Positions 9,274 to 19,254 of a stretch of DNA of 64,000 nucleotides are shown one piece after another (positions within the stretch are counted from its first letter, which is position 1; every line of letters begins with the position of its first letter). The DNA comes from Methanospirillum hungatei (GTDB lineage: Archaea; Halobacteriota; Methanomicrobia; Methanomicrobiales; Methanospirillaceae). Position numbers and translations under genes: made by a program. The notes under the pieces were generated by a model. The model was given only the letters and a program-made list of their open reading frames with translations. It was not told the DNA's origin and searched no databases. The stretch lies in assembly GCF_019263745.1 (NCBI RefSeq), contig NZ_CP077107.1:2852001-2916000 (forward strand). The letters run 5' to 3'.

Positions 9274-9586
9274 AGTCGTCATCATCACTGATCCTGAATC
9301 AGCAACCGGATTTCGCCTTGCCGGGTCTGATGTCCTGGAGGCTGAAGATTCAGTTACAGCATCACGACTGTTATCGTCTCTGCTTCATGAGGACGAAACG
9401 GGTATTATTGCAGTTCGTGAAGATTTTCTTGCAAATCTGGATAAAAGCCTGTATGAAGAGATTGAACGGTGTTATCACCCGGTCATTATTCCGATTCCTG
9501 CACCCCGGAAAGGCGACGAAGTGAGCGGGTATGTTGAACGTCTGCTCCGGAGAGCGATAGGATATAATGTGGTGATGAGGAGTTAA
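9266..9586 (+). CDS. ahaF: A-type ATP synthase subunit F (central stalk)
   Basis: A 106-residue protein beginning [20 protein letters not shown], the recognisable opening of V/A-type subunit F, a small Rossmann-like protein bound to the rotor shaft that modulates coupling. It starts inside the end of ahaC (ATG 9266) and ends one base before ahaA. Length and order are as usual. Confidence 0.93.
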   Translation: MYKVVIITDPESATGFRLAGSDVLEAEDSVTASRLLSSLLHEDETGIIAVREDFLANLDKSLYEEIERCYHPVIIPIPAPRKGDEVSGYVERLLRRAIGYNVVMRS

Positions 9587-9587
9587 C

Positions 9588-11342
9588 ATGATAACCGGAA
9601 CAATTGCCAGAATTTCAGGACCGGTAATTACTGCACGGAATATGACCGGATCGCGGATGTATGATGTTGTATCAGTGGGGAAGGCGGCCCTTCCTGGAGA
9701 AATTATCCGGCTTGAAGCAGATGAGGCAGTTATCCAGGTCTATGAGGATACAACCGGTCTTATGATCCACGAACCGGTGGAGAATACGGGAGTTCCTCTG
9801 TCTGTAGAACTTGGCCCAGGTTTACTGGCATCTATTTATGACGGAGTTCAAAGGCCTCTTCCTGCCCTGTATGCAAAGAGCGGGAATTATATTAGCAGGG
9901 GCATCATGGTTCCCGGGCTTGACCGGGATAAAAAATGGGCTTTTCATCCGGTCAAAAAAGCAGGGGATGATGTACAGTCAGGTGATGTAATTGGAACGGT
10001 CCAGGAGTTTCATCTTGTTCATTCAATTATGGTCCCACCCGGAGTTACGGGTACAATTAAAACCATTTCTTCAGGAGAATTCACTGTTGTCGATACCGTC
10101 TGCATCCTTGAGGATGGGACAGAATTATCCATGCTTCAGCGGTGGCCGGTAAGAAAGGGAAGGCCCTTTATCAAGCGACTGGATCCGGAGGTTCCCCTGC
10201 TCACCGGCCAGCGGGTCTTTGATACGATGTTCCCCCTGGTGAAGGGTGGGACTGCCATGATTCCGGGCGGGTTTGGAACCGGGAAGACAGTATCGGAACA
10301 AACCCTTGCAAAATGGGCTGATACCCAGGTGGTTGTTTATATCGGATGTGGTGAGCGGGGAAATGAGATGACTGATGTGCTGACTGAGTTTCCGGAACTG
10401 ACCGATCCGAGAACCGGTTACCCGCTGATAGAGCGGACGATCATGATCGCAAACACCTCAAATATGCCGGTAGCTGCCCGTGAAGCGTCTATTTACACCG
10501 GAATTACAATAGCAGAATATTACCGGGACATGGGCATTGATGTCGCACTTTTAGCAGATTCGACCTCCCGGTGGGGAGAAGCACTCCGTGAAGTCTCCGG
10601 AAGACTTGAAGAGATGCCGGGAGAAGAAGGGTATCCTGCTTATCTTGCAACCCGTCTTGCTGCTTTTTATGAACGTGCGGGACGGGTTATCTGTGCAGGT
10701 TCTGAAGAAAAAACCGGTTCGGTAACGATTATTGGTGCGGTATCACCTCCGGGAGGTGATTTTTCTGAACCGATAACCCAGAACACTCTTCGGATAGCTG
10801 GAACTTTCTGGGCTCTCGATGCAAATCTTGCATATCGCCGGCATTACCCGTCAGTGAACTGGATTCGGAGTTATTCCCTGTACCTCGAGGATGTTGAGGA
10901 CTGGTTTTCAGAACAGGTTGCCCGTGACTGGTACCAGTTCAGGGGTCGGGCAATGTATATTCTGCAAAAAGAAGTTGAACTTCAAGAGATTGTGCAATTA
11001 GTCGGACCAGACGCTCTTCCGGATAAGGAAAAAGTAGTCCTTGAGATTGCTAAAATTATTCGTGAAGATTTCCTCCAGCAGAGTGCTTATAGTGATGATG
11101 ATTCATTCTGCCCGCTTGAAAAGCAATACTGGATGCTGAAAGTGATTATCTGGTATTATGATGCAATCAGGGCTGCAATGAGACGGAGTGTTCCACTTCG
11201 TCAGCTTCTTTCAATCCCAGCCAGGTCAGAGATAGCACGGATGAAAGAACAGAAAGATTTGGGCCGGTTAAAAGCGCTCAGTGATCTGGTGTGGGAACAG
11301 ACTGAAACCCTGGAGGTGCAGACATGCAGCACGGCAGCCTGA
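9588..11342 (+). CDS. ahaA: A-type ATP synthase catalytic subunit A
   Basis: The 584-residue catalytic subunit. It has an N-terminal beta-barrel, the family-specific insertion (about residues 110-190) and the nucleotide-binding core with P-loop GGFGTGKT, then IGCGERGNE and [14 protein letters not shown]. It hydrolyses or makes ATP in the A3B3 hexamer in the cytoplasm. ATG 9588 follows the ahaF stop by one base with GAGGAG upstream. The last 19 bases overlap ahaB. No inserted intein or truncation is seen. Confidence 0.98.
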   Translation: MITGTIARISGPVITARNMTGSRMYDVVSVGKAALPGEIIRLEADEAVIQVYEDTTGLMIHEPVENTGVPLSVELGPGLLASIYDGVQRPLPALYAKSGNYISRGIMVPGLDRDKKWAFHPVKKAGDDVQSGDVIGTVQEFHLVHSIMVPPGVTGTIKTISSGEFTVVDTVCILEDGTELSMLQRWPVRKGRPFIKRLDPEVPLLTGQRVFDTMFPLVKGGTAMIPGGFGTGKTVSEQTLAKWADTQVVVYIGCGERGNEMTDVLTEFPELTDPRTGYPLIERTIMIANTSNMPVAAREASIYTGITIAEYYRDMGIDVALLADSTSRWGEALREVSGRLEEMPGEEGYPAYLATRLAAFYERAGRVICAGSEEKTGSVTIIGAVSPPGGDFSEPITQNTLRIAGTFWALDANLAYRRHYPSVNWIRSYSLYLEDVEDWFSEQVARDWYQFRGRAMYILQKEVELQEIVQLVGPDALPDKEKVVLEIAKIIREDFLQQSAYSDDDSFCPLEKQYWMLKVIIWYYDAIRAAMRRSVPLRQLLSIPARSEIARMKEQKDLGRLKALSDLVWEQTETLEVQTCSTAA

Positions 11343-12724
11343 TTACAGTGGATTATCAGACGGTACATTATGTATCAGGTCCTCTCATCTTTGTTGAACG
11401 GCCAAAAGAGATCTCCTTTGGTGAGACTGCGCAGATTGTTCTTCCGGATGGAGAGATAAGGACTGGTCAGATCCTTGATATTGCTGAGGATATTGCTATT
11501 GTTCAGGTCTTTGAAGGGACCAGGGGTATTGATAGTCACGTGACAACCGTCAGGTTCACCGGCCAGTCTCCTCTTATTGATGTCTCGTATGATATGCTTG
11601 GCCGGGTGCTGAACGGAGTCGGGCGGCCACGAGACGGTGGACCGGCAATTATTCCCGAAGCCAGGCTTGACATCGCTGGAATGCCAATTAATCCCTATTC
11701 CCGTGACAAACCCGCAGAATTTATTCAGACTGGAATCTCTGCAATAGATGCACTTAATACACTTGTCAGAGGTCAGAAACTCCCCATTTTCTCAGGTGCA
11801 GGGCTTCCCGCTAACCAGCTGGCTGCCCAGATAGCAAAACAGGCCAAAGTCCTGGGAGAGGGAGAAAACTTTGCAGTGGTTTTTGCAGCGATGGGTATCA
11901 CCTATAAAGAAGCTTCATTCTTTATGAAAGAGTTTGAAGAGAGTGGTGCCTTAGAACGGGTCGTTTTCTTCTTAAACCTTGCCGATGATCCAACCATCGA
12001 ACGGATTGCAACCCCCCGGTGTGCTCTTACTGCTGCTGAGTTTCTGGCATATACACATAATCTGCATGTCCTGGTCATTCTGACTGATATGACCAATTAC
12101 TGTGATGCCCTTCGAGAAATCTCGACTGCTCGTGAGGAGATTCCGGGAAGGCGTGGATATCCTGGGTACATGTATACCGACCTTGCAACCATTTACGAAC
12201 GTGCCGGACGTATCAAGGGCTGCACCGGATCAATCACCCAGATTCCGATTCTGACCATGCCGGATGATGATATCACTCACCCAGTTCCTGATCTGACCGG
12301 ATATATTACCGAAGGGCAGATTGTGTTATCCCGTGACCTGTTTAGGAAAGGGGTTAATCCACCTATTGATGCCCTTCCCTGCCTCTCACGGCTTATGAAT
12401 CTTGGTATCGGGCCTGGAAAGACCAGAGAAGATCACCGGAATGTGGCAGATCAGCTCTATGCTTCCTACGCCTATGGACGGGACCTTCGAAGGCTGGTTG
12501 CTATTGTTGGAGAGGAGGCACTTTCAGAGCTTGATCGGAATTACCTGAAATTTGCGGACCATTTTGAGAAGCGATTTATCTCACAGGGAAATGTGGAGCG
12601 AAGTATTGAGACAACCCTGCAGGTTGCATGGGAACTTTTCAGCTTGTTGCCTGACCAGGAACTGAAACGAATAAAAGAAGAATACATCGATAAATATCGG
12701 ACACTTATCATCTCCGGAGGATAG
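11324..12724 (+). CDS. ahaB: A-type ATP synthase regulatory subunit B
   Basis: The 466-residue non-catalytic head subunit. In place of a P-loop it has the B-type sequence [15 protein letters not shown]; the conserved blocks [26 protein letters not shown] and [13 protein letters not shown] are present (both split here by eye, neither complete as a motif quote). It alternates with subunit A in the head. The ATG at 11324 lies inside ahaA with GGAGGT upstream, so translation is coupled. The stop is three bases before ahaD. Confidence 0.98.
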   Translation: MQHGSLITVDYQTVHYVSGPLIFVERPKEISFGETAQIVLPDGEIRTGQILDIAEDIAIVQVFEGTRGIDSHVTTVRFTGQSPLIDVSYDMLGRVLNGVGRPRDGGPAIIPEARLDIAGMPINPYSRDKPAEFIQTGISAIDALNTLVRGQKLPIFSGAGLPANQLAAQIAKQAKVLGEGENFAVVFAAMGITYKEASFFMKEFEESGALERVVFFLNLADDPTIERIATPRCALTAAEFLAYTHNLHVLVILTDMTNYCDALREISTAREEIPGRRGYPGYMYTDLATIYERAGRIKGCTGSITQIPILTMPDDDITHPVPDLTGYITEGQIVLSRDLFRKGVNPPIDALPCLSRLMNLGIGPGKTREDHRNVADQLYASYAYGRDLRRLVAIVGEEALSELDRNYLKFADHFEKRFISQGNVERSIETTLQVAWELFSLLPDQELKRIKEEYIDKYRTLIISGG

Positions 12725-12727
12725 ACC

Positions 12728-13396
12728 ATGGAGCAGGTACACCCAACCCGGATGGAGCTGATGAAAAAGCGGTCCCAGATAGTGCTGGCAGAGCAGGGCC
12801 GTGATCTCCTGAAAGAGAAGATGGAAGCTCTTATCCAGGAATTTTTTAAGATAATGGTCAACTTTTCTGAGTCAAGAGAAGGGCTCGAACAGCTTGCCGT
12901 AGAAGCTGATATTGCCCTTCTGGTAGCGGAAGCCGTGGACGATCCAGTTGCAGTGAAATCTGCTTCGTATGCAACCAAAAGGCAGATCATGGTTGATATC
13001 TCTGGAAAAAATATTATGGGCGTCCCGGTTCCGGTGATCCAGAAGACGAGTGTAGCCCTGAATGTGATGCAGCGGGGGTATGGGCTTATCGGTACCAGCA
13101 GCCGGATAAATGAAGCGGCTGAAAAATTCGAATCCGAGTTGGATATGATAATCAGACTTGCCGAGACTGAGACTACGCTTCGCCGGCTTGGAAATGAGAT
13201 CCAGATGAACCGGAGACGTGTCAATGCTCTTGATCAGATTATTATTCCTGAATTGAAAGATCAGGCTAAATATATCCGGTTCAGTATTGAGGAGCGGGAA
13301 CGAGAGGATCTGTTCAGATTGAAAAAGGTGAAGAAACTGATAGAACGGAAGAAAGTAAAAAAGAAAATGGCTCAAGCCGGTACGAGATCAGCGTAA
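12728..13396 (+). CDS. ahaD: A-type ATP synthase subunit D (central rotor shaft)
   Basis: The 222-residue product is a long antiparallel coiled coil with the family opening HPTRMELMKKRSQIVLAEQG and a very basic C-terminal end (KKVKKLIERKKVKKKMAQ). It forms the rotating axle inside the head. GGAGG just precedes ATG 12728. It is the last gene of the operon. No ahaG is seen in this cluster. Confidence 0.95.
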   Translation: MEQVHPTRMELMKKRSQIVLAEQGRDLLKEKMEALIQEFFKIMVNFSESREGLEQLAVEADIALLVAEAVDDPVAVKSASYATKRQIMVDISGKNIMGVPVPVIQKTSVALNVMQRGYGLIGTSSRINEAAEKFESELDMIIRLAETETTLRRLGNEIQMNRRRVNALDQIIIPELKDQAKYIRFSIEEREREDLFRLKKVKKLIERKKVKKKMAQAGTRSA

Positions 13397-13419
13397 GTGA
13401 GTGATTATCTTTACCTTGC

Positions 13420-13590
13420 TCATATTCCGAGAAACTCAGCATTTTTTTGCCAAAGTTTAATTGCTTCATGCAGATTATCAAGAGCTTCTTTTGGGGTGGC
13501 ACCACAGGATGCAACTTTGATATCCCTGCATTGTGAGACGTAAACTCCCTCTTCTTCCCAAATCTGGGTTGTAAGTTGATATCTTTTCAT
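13420..13590 (-). CDS. HicB-like small protein (orphan), 56 aa
   Basis: The ATG at 13590 (minus strand) opens a 56-residue frame starting MKRYQLTTQIWEEEGVYVSQ and continuing through CRDIKVASCGATPKEALDNL to end in FLGI. The pattern of a beta-rich start, a G-x-T-P-x-E-A-L-x-N-L turn and a following helix is the HicB/UPF0150 fold, best known as the antitoxin of HicAB modules. There is no C-terminal DNA-binding extension and no HicA gene alongside. A TATA-like run lies upstream (13654-13665). It sits between the ends of ahaD and the ech operon. It may be a solitary ligand-binding or antitoxin-like protein. Confidence 0.6.
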   Translation of the reverse strand: MKRYQLTTQIWEEEGVYVSQCRDIKVASCGATPKEALDNLHEAIKLWQKNAEFLGI

Positions 13591-13728
13591 CTGCCAGACC
13601 TTGTTCGTTCTCTCTCATATATTCCCTTTCCTGCTTTTAAACTTGTCAAGCGAGAAAAATTAATATATAATCTGGTTGATTAATTCAGAATTTCCCAGAA
13701 AAAAGTATGAAATCTAATCCGATACCGG

Positions 13729-14106
13729 CTATTCCTGCCCCTCTTCCTTTCTATCCGGTTCCGGTCCGGTGAACGTCAGATAAGTTGCCGATGTCGATGG
13801 CGGAAGATAGGTCTGTTCAATGGAAAGACAATCTTTTGGACAGTAACTGACACAACACCCACAGATAACACACTGGAACTGGTTTAGCCTCCATGTCCGG
13901 TCAGGTTTGCTGACTTCAATGGCATCTGCAGGACAGTGCATCCGGCACAGACCACAGAATATACAATCGTCAATATTAATAACAAGGTGACCACGGGTTA
14001 CCGGTGTAACCTTTGCCGGTTGGTATGGATATCTGATGGTTGCAGGTCCTTTGACAAGGTTTTTCAGGACGGTCAGGGCCATAACTCCTACTTTCATGAC
14101 AATCAC
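13729..14106 (-). CDS. echF: Ech-type hydrogenase ferredoxin subunit F
   Basis: A 125-residue polyferredoxin with two [4Fe-4S] motifs, CIFCGLCRMHCPADA (about residue 45) and CVICGCCVSYCPKDC (about 78). It carries electrons between ferredoxin and the hydrogenase small subunit on the cytoplasmic face of the membrane complex. Its ATG overlaps the echE stop as ATGA. It is the last gene of the minus-strand operon echABCDEF. The short acidic tail after the second cluster is not conserved. Confidence 0.9.
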   Translation of the reverse strand: MIVMKVGVMALTVLKNLVKGPATIRYPYQPAKVTPVTRGHLVINIDDCIFCGLCRMHCPADAIEVSKPDRTWRLNQFQCVICGCCVSYCPKDCLSIEQTYLPPSTSATYLTFTGPEPDRKEEGQE

Positions 14107-15182
14107 CGCTCCATACAGCCGATACAGGGATCAATCGTCAGCACGATAACAGGAACATCGGCAAGTTCACAGCCCGCCAGCATATGAACAAGAGCAGGAA
14201 CATTCGCAAGCGTCGGCGTCCTGACCCGGTGACGGAGCAGGTTTTTCTTTCCGTTGGCCTTTACGTAATGAATGACCTCTCCCCGTGGCTGTTCTGCCCG
14301 TGCATAATATTCACCGGATGGGTTGCCTTTGACTGGTACCAAAATCTCGCCGGCAGGGATCCGGTCAATGGCATTCTCTATGAGATCCAGTGAGGTGAAC
14401 AGTTCCTCAGCCCTGACCAGACATCGGGCATGACAATCCGCCTCATCTCTGACAACGGGATTAAAATCAAGTTCATCATAGGCTCCATACCCGGTGGACC
14501 GAGCATCTATTGCATGCCCACTGCCCCTTATAACCGGGCCGACCGCTCCAAGATTCCATGCCTTGTCTTTGGGAAGCATCCCGATTCCCTTGGTCCTCGT
14601 CTGGACTGTCAGATCCTCATCAAATATCCGGGTTAGTTCTGTGAAGTCAGCACGTAATCCGGGGATTTCACTCTCAATCCGTTTGAGCTCTGCTGCATCC
14701 ATATCTCTGCTGACTCCACCAACCCGGTTTACTCCCTGTATAACCCGGCCTCCGGTTGTCCGTTCAAGTACATCAAGGATCTTCTCCCTGACTTTCCAGC
14801 AGTTCATGAAGAGGTTTTCATACCCCATACTGTCTGCAAAACATCCAAGCCAGAGGAGATGACTGTGCATACGGGAGTATTCAGACCATATTGCCCGAAG
14901 AAATTCTGCACGCCTTGGGATCTCAATTCCCATTATTTGCTCTACTCCCTGGCAATAGGTAGCTCCGTGAATGAAACTGCAGATCCCGCAGATACGCTCG
15001 GATATGAATACATAATCCTTGTAGTCTCGTTTTTCTACGAGTTTTTCAAGGCCGCGATGAACGTATCCGATTGAGGGGATTGCTTCTACCACTCGCTCAT
15101 CTTCCAGAACCAGGTCAAGATGAATTGGTTCAGGAAGGACCGGGTGTTGTGGCCCAAACGGGACAATAATCTGTTTACTCAT
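14103..15182 (-). CDS. echE: Ech-type [NiFe] hydrogenase large subunit E
   Basis: The 359-residue large subunit contains both nickel-ligand motifs, ERICGICS near residue 62 and DPCIGC at the extreme C-terminus. It is therefore a true [NiFe] hydrogenase and not a Complex I 49-kDa homologue lacking the ligands. It catalyses H2/2H+ interconversion with ferredoxin. The protein ends MER right after the last cysteine motif, so there is no C-terminal extension to be cleaved by a maturation protease, as in other Ech enzymes. It overlaps echD and echF. Confidence 0.95.
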   Translation of the reverse strand: MSKQIIVPFGPQHPVLPEPIHLDLVLEDERVVEAIPSIGYVHRGLEKLVEKRDYKDYVFISERICGICSFIHGATYCQGVEQIMGIEIPRRAEFLRAIWSEYSRMHSHLLWLGCFADSMGYENLFMNCWKVREKILDVLERTTGGRVIQGVNRVGGVSRDMDAAELKRIESEIPGLRADFTELTRIFDEDLTVQTRTKGIGMLPKDKAWNLGAVGPVIRGSGHAIDARSTGYGAYDELDFNPVVRDEADCHARCLVRAEELFTSLDLIENAIDRIPAGEILVPVKGNPSGEYYARAEQPRGEVIHYVKANGKKNLLRHRVRTPTLANVPALVHMLAGCELADVPVIVLTIDPCIGCMER

Positions 15183-15564
15183 GCTTGTCCTCCGGCTTCT
15201 TTTTCACTACCGCAATCTGTGGTGTTCCAAACGGGTGTGGAATGCTGGTTCTGATAAATGTCCCCTTATAATCAACTGTAATTCCTGAGAAGGGAATGCC
15301 AAAGAGATCTGCTATTTCGTTCTCATACACGAATGATGCAAGATAGATTCGGGAGATACTTGGAATACTGGTCTCCTGGTCCGCTGGGATCCTGAGATGT
15401 GAAAGGGCCAGATCCCTGTCAAAGGTGTAGGTCAGTTCAAAAGTATCCCCCTCCTGTGCACAACTGATCTGGACTAGGCGGTACCCATCGTCATGGAAGG
15501 AGTGGACCCGGTGAATGAGGTCTTCGACAGTAATGGTCTCGATGTTCTGTTCTGGCTGTTTCAT
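15175..15564 (-). CDS. echD: Ech-type hydrogenase subunit D (NuoC-like)
   Basis: A 129-residue protein related to the 30-kDa/NuoC subunit; the family pattern is visible in YLASFVYENEIADLFGIPF followed by VDYKG. It is a small hydrophilic structural partner of the large subunit. Start and stop overlap echC and echE by 4 and 8 bases. Confidence 0.85.
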   Translation of the reverse strand: MKQPEQNIETITVEDLIHRVHSFHDDGYRLVQISCAQEGDTFELTYTFDRDLALSHLRIPADQETSIPSISRIYLASFVYENEIADLFGIPFSGITVDYKGTFIRTSIPHPFGTPQIAVVKKKPEDKHE

Positions 15565-16007
15565 ACGGTCCCCTCCGCTCCGGCTTTCATCGTATTTCGT
15601 TTCTGTTCAAGTATTCCAAGTGCCTGCACGATACCATCAATGATCGATTCCGGACGTGCTGCACATCCAGGAACATATACATCGACAGGTATGACGGTTG
15701 CAACACCGCCGGAAATATTGTAGCATTCTTTAAATACTCCGCCAGAACAGGCACAGATACCAACCGCTACGACAACTTTAGGATGAGGCATCTGCTCGTA
15801 GATATTCTGCACAACCTCTTTATTTATCTCGTTCACACCACCGGTAATGACAAAGATATCTGCATGTTTTGGATTTCCTGTATTGAGAATTCCAAACCGC
15901 TCGACATCATAGAGTGGTGTCAGACAGGCCAATACTTCAATGTCACAGCCATTACAACTTGAGGCATCATAGTGAATTATCCAGGGTGATTTCTGTAGGT
16001 ATGACAT
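15561..16007 (-). CDS. echC: Ech-type hydrogenase small subunit C (NuoB-like)
   Basis: A 148-residue small subunit holding the proximal [4Fe-4S] cluster: SCNGCDIE near residue 17, then GICACSG and YVPGCAARPE. I use ATG 16007 because the protein begins there like its homologues (MSYLQKSPWIIHYD); an upstream extension in the same frame lies inside echB. It passes electrons between EchF and the active site in EchE. Confidence 0.92.
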   Translation of the reverse strand: MSYLQKSPWIIHYDASSCNGCDIEVLACLTPLYDVERFGILNTGNPKHADIFVITGGVNEINKEVVQNIYEQMPHPKVVVAVGICACSGGVFKECYNISGGVATVIPVDVYVPGCAARPESIIDGIVQALGILEQKRNTMKAGAEGTV

Positions 16008-16012
16008 GGTTC

Positions 16013-16870
16013 TCACATTATTGAAAGGGCAAAGATGTTTCCTGCTCCGGCTACGAGGGTGACAAACCAGGCACTGATCATGGCATCCTGCCATCTCACT
16101 CTTGATGTGCAGTTATCAACCAATATTTCTAGGACCATAATCACTACAATGGCAATTCCACACAGTATGAGATTATCACCAAAGAAGAGCCAGATAAATC
16201 CTAGCATTACGACAAGTTCGTAAATATGAGCAAGTTCCAGCATTCCAAGGGTCCAGCCTGAGAATTCTGTAGTACTTCCCTTCACCAGCTCCTGATGTGC
16301 ATGGTGAGACGTTGCAAGGTCAAATGGAGATTTCCTGAGTTTAAATGTTAATATATAAATAAAACCGAGAAATACACCGGGTAATAGCAATATCGGAAGT
16401 CCGGGATGATTTGCCATATCACCGATGAGGAACGAGTCATTCACCTGATAGAGCCCGATAGCCGCGATAATGATCATCGGCTCGACTGCCATTAACTGGA
16501 TAAGTTCCCTTTCGGCTCCGATATGGGCATATGGTGAGTATGAGACATAGGCACCAAGCACCAGGAAGACATGCCCCAGGGTAAAGGCGAAAATGACGAG
16601 CAAAATATCTCCTCCGGCGAAGAAGAGAGCTCCGGTGAATATTATGAAGATGAGATAACAGAAGATAAAGAAACTCTGTGCTCCCCAGACTGCTACCTGT
16701 TTTTTCTGGAATAATTTTCGGATATCATACCAGGGTTGCAATACAGGCGGTCCAACTCTCCCCTGCATTCTGGCTGTCAGTATCCGATCCAGTCCGGTGA
16801 TAAGAATTCCGACTACCGGTGCAAGAATGATAAATAATGCTGCTGCAAGGAAGGGATTGAATGAATTCAC
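16013..16870 (-). CDS. echB: Ech-type hydrogenase membrane subunit B (NuoH-like)
   Basis: A 285-residue membrane protein with about eight helices and the NuoH/HycD signatures GRVGPPVLQPWYDIRKL (cytoplasmic loop) and SPFDLATSHHAHQELVKG. It anchors the hydrogenase module and forms part of the ion path. ATGA overlap with echA at its start. Confidence 0.93.
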   Translation of the reverse strand: MNSFNPFLAAALFIILAPVVGILITGLDRILTARMQGRVGPPVLQPWYDIRKLFQKKQVAVWGAQSFFIFCYLIFIIFTGALFFAGGDILLVIFAFTLGHVFLVLGAYVSYSPYAHIGAERELIQLMAVEPMIIIAAIGLYQVNDSFLIGDMANHPGLPILLLPGVFLGFIYILTFKLRKSPFDLATSHHAHQELVKGSTTEFSGWTLGMLELAHIYELVVMLGFIWLFFGDNLILCGIAIVVIMVLEILVDNCTSRVRWQDAMISAWFVTLVAGAGNIFALSIM

Positions 16871-18801
16871 AGGCCACCTCCGATGATAAGGATATTGAGA
16901 AGTAGGACAATCAGGAAGATACCAATTCCAACACTGATTCGTGAGAGACGTTCTTCACCAAAGATCCTGTCCAGGTAATAATTTGAGAGGGTAATTTCCC
17001 GGTTGATTCCACAGCTTCCCATAAAGACAGTTGTCTGGCTTTCCGGAATTCCACACAGGTATCGTGGTACCCTCCTCGCTGATTGAGTGAACCGGGCAAG
17101 AGAAAATGGCATGATGAGCACTAAAAAGAGCATCATGAACATTATTTCAATGTTGCTGAGTGAGATGAGTTCTGTTACAGATTTATACATGGTTAAAAGC
17201 CATGGTTCAATGAGGTACCATGAAATTATCGGGAAACCAAAACAAACCCCTATGGTAAGAGCTGATAAAATATAGAGTATGTTTTTTTCAGATTTCGGAA
17301 TATGTGTCTCATCTTTTTGTTCAGGCTCACCAACTGCAATGAGTTTTCCCATCCATTTAGCCCAGAAGAAAGCGGTTATACCACTGCCATATGCGATAAT
17401 AATTACCAAGAGGATACCATAAGGAGGAACCGATTCTACAAACGCATGTAATGATGCCCATTTTGAAATAAGCATCCCGAATGGAGCAAGAAACATTCCG
17501 GCAATGCCAATAAGAATCATCATGGTGATCCGGGGCATCCTGGTGACTAGTCCTGTCATGTCTTCAATATCCCTGCTGTGGATCTGGTGCTCTACCGTAC
17601 CGACCGACAGGAAGAGTAGTGATTTTGCAATGGCATGGAAGACTATCAGGAGTACTGCCGCCCAGAGTGCTTCTGCGGTTCCAACCCCACAACATGCAAC
17701 AATAAGCCCAAGGTTTGCAATGGTGGAATATGCAAGAACTTTTTTCGCATTACTTTGAGATATGGCAATTGCTGACGCAGCAAGGAACGTGATGCCACCG
17801 ATAAGAGCAATTAAAATGCCAACAATCTGTCCTTCAAAGACCGGTGCAAACCGTGCAATAATGTATACCCCTGCCTTTACCATCGTGCTTGAGTGAAGGA
17901 GGGCAGATACCGGAGTTGGTGCAACCATTGCCCCGACAAGCCATGATGAAAATGGGAACTGGGCAGATTTAGCAAGTCCTGCAACCGCAATAAGTCCGGC
18001 CGGAATAAGAGCTAGACCAGGACCGGCACTGACAAGTTCATGGAGGCCGATAAGTTCAGATCCTCCGGTTAGAAAAATGAACAGGAAAGCAACCGGGATA
18101 CATGCTCCTCCAACCAGGTTGAAGAGAAGAGCCCTGAATGCATTTTTTATTGCCTCATCAGTCTCCGGGTATCTGATCAGAAGGAATGAACAAAGTGTTG
18201 TTATCTCCCAAAAAAAGAACAACCAGAGAAGATTGTTTGAGAATACGACACCGAACATTGCAGAGAGGAATAGGAACATGATTCCAAAGAATTGTGGTCT
18301 CGTGTCTGGTCGATCCGGATGCTCTGAATGATATTCCCGCATATATCCAAGAGCATACACACAGATGAGCCCACCGATAACACCAATTATCGCAGCCATT
18401 ATTCCGGAGAGCTGATCTGAGAATAATTCCGGTATATGTGCATGATCTGCGAGTGCAAGATATTCTACCGTACACAGTAGTATAAGCTGAATCACGGTGA
18501 TACCAGTCACCAAATATTGCCTGGCTTTCAGACTGACGAAAATGATGTACCCGCTAATGATAATATCCCCGATAAAAATCAGGATCCCGATAGTATCTAC
18601 CGGGACGGAATAAAATACCGCCTGACTGGTGACACTTTGAGCGAGTGCAACAAGAGACGCAATCCCAACCAGGACTGCTCCGCTTATTACTGCTGCTCTT
18701 CTGAAATTTTCACCTGGTATGAATACTAACAGGCCGGCCATCAGAAGAGGAAAGAGTATCAGGAAGATGAGCAGTTCCATGTATGTAACGTTTATGACCA
18801 T
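16867..18801 (-). CDS. echA: Ech-type hydrogenase membrane subunit A (NuoL/antiporter-like)
   Basis: A 644-residue integral membrane protein with about 16 helices and the proton-pumping antiporter core; conserved stretches include FFWEITTLCSFLLI, KSAQFPFSSWLVGAM, APTPVSALLHSSTMVKAG and HAIAKSLLFLSVGTVEHQ. It is expected to pump protons or sodium when H2 is made from, or used to reduce, ferredoxin. The start is uncertain: ATG 18801 has no clear ribosome binding site, and ATG 18780 (MELLIFLILF) would give a more typical N-terminus. First gene of the operon. Confidence 0.93.
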   Translation of the reverse strand: MVINVTYMELLIFLILFPLLMAGLLVFIPGENFRRAAVISGAVLVGIASLVALAQSVTSQAVFYSVPVDTIGILIFIGDIIISGYIIFVSLKARQYLVTGITVIQLILLCTVEYLALADHAHIPELFSDQLSGIMAAIIGVIGGLICVYALGYMREYHSEHPDRPDTRPQFFGIMFLFLSAMFGVVFSNNLLWLFFFWEITTLCSFLLIRYPETDEAIKNAFRALLFNLVGGACIPVAFLFIFLTGGSELIGLHELVSAGPGLALIPAGLIAVAGLAKSAQFPFSSWLVGAMVAPTPVSALLHSSTMVKAGVYIIARFAPVFEGQIVGILIALIGGITFLAASAIAISQSNAKKVLAYSTIANLGLIVACCGVGTAEALWAAVLLIVFHAIAKSLLFLSVGTVEHQIHSRDIEDMTGLVTRMPRITMMILIGIAGMFLAPFGMLISKWASLHAFVESVPPYGILLVIIIAYGSGITAFFWAKWMGKLIAVGEPEQKDETHIPKSEKNILYILSALTIGVCFGFPIISWYLIEPWLLTMYKSVTELISLSNIEIMFMMLFLVLIMPFSLARFTQSARRVPRYLCGIPESQTTVFMGSCGINREITLSNYYLDRIFGEERLSRISVGIGIFLIVLLLNILIIGGGL

Positions 18802-19254
18802 GTCTATTTATCATTATTTATCATGATAGTTAGTAGGAATCATGGTGAATACAAAGACAATTTATGTGTTTTTATTTTTATTTGAGTTAATAAAATAGAT
18901 AATTCGTGAATTGTCGATATTTTTACTCTTCTTTATCCTAAAAATGCTTTTTCTTACAGGGTGGTGAGGCGTATTCAATTTTTAGTATACATAAAAAAGA
19001 TATTTGACCACTATTTTGATAAATCTAAAATATTTATGATATTTTATATATCTCTGTCCACGCAGGGAAAAATGGGGTTAATAATAGACGCAAATGCTAT
19101 GATCTACGAATATATCGATTTTATAAAGGGGTGCTATTGGAAGTAGAAACAGGGGTATACAATGTATGGGGATATGTGCAAAAAGCCAATAGCGTGCCGT
19201 TATTTAAATGTCGATCATAATCACAATTGGGAGCATTATCAAAAATGGTAGTAA
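18802..19254. other. Gene-poor AT-rich interval upstream of ech
   Basis: I find no convincing gene here. It contains the tandem motif ATTTATCATTATTTATCATGATA (18806-18828 overall, two copies) directly upstream of echA, and a plus-strand TATA-like run (19043-19050) followed at the right distance by a 24-codon open frame from ATG 19072 that lacks any other coding support. Confidence 0.5.
18806..18829 (-). promoter_or_regulatory. Tandem TTATCAT motif upstream of echA
   Basis: Two near-identical elements, ATTTATCATT and ATTTATCATGATA, abut each other immediately before echA. Read on the minus strand they give TATCATGATAAATAATGATAAAT, which could hold both a TATA box and a binding site. The same TTATCATGA core recurs upstream of the 83-aa gene (53103-53122) and in the acs intergenic region (48583-48594). 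Confidence 0.35.

Noticed and set aside
12541-13224. 227-codon minus-strand open frame over ahaB/ahaD
   Set aside because: Antisense shadow of coiled-coil and helical coding sequence; Ser/Arg-rich, no domain.
18961-19146. 61-codon plus-strand frame in the ech upstream region
   Set aside because: GTG start without ribosome binding site, very AT-rich, no family; only its last 24 codons have a TATA box at a suitable distance.
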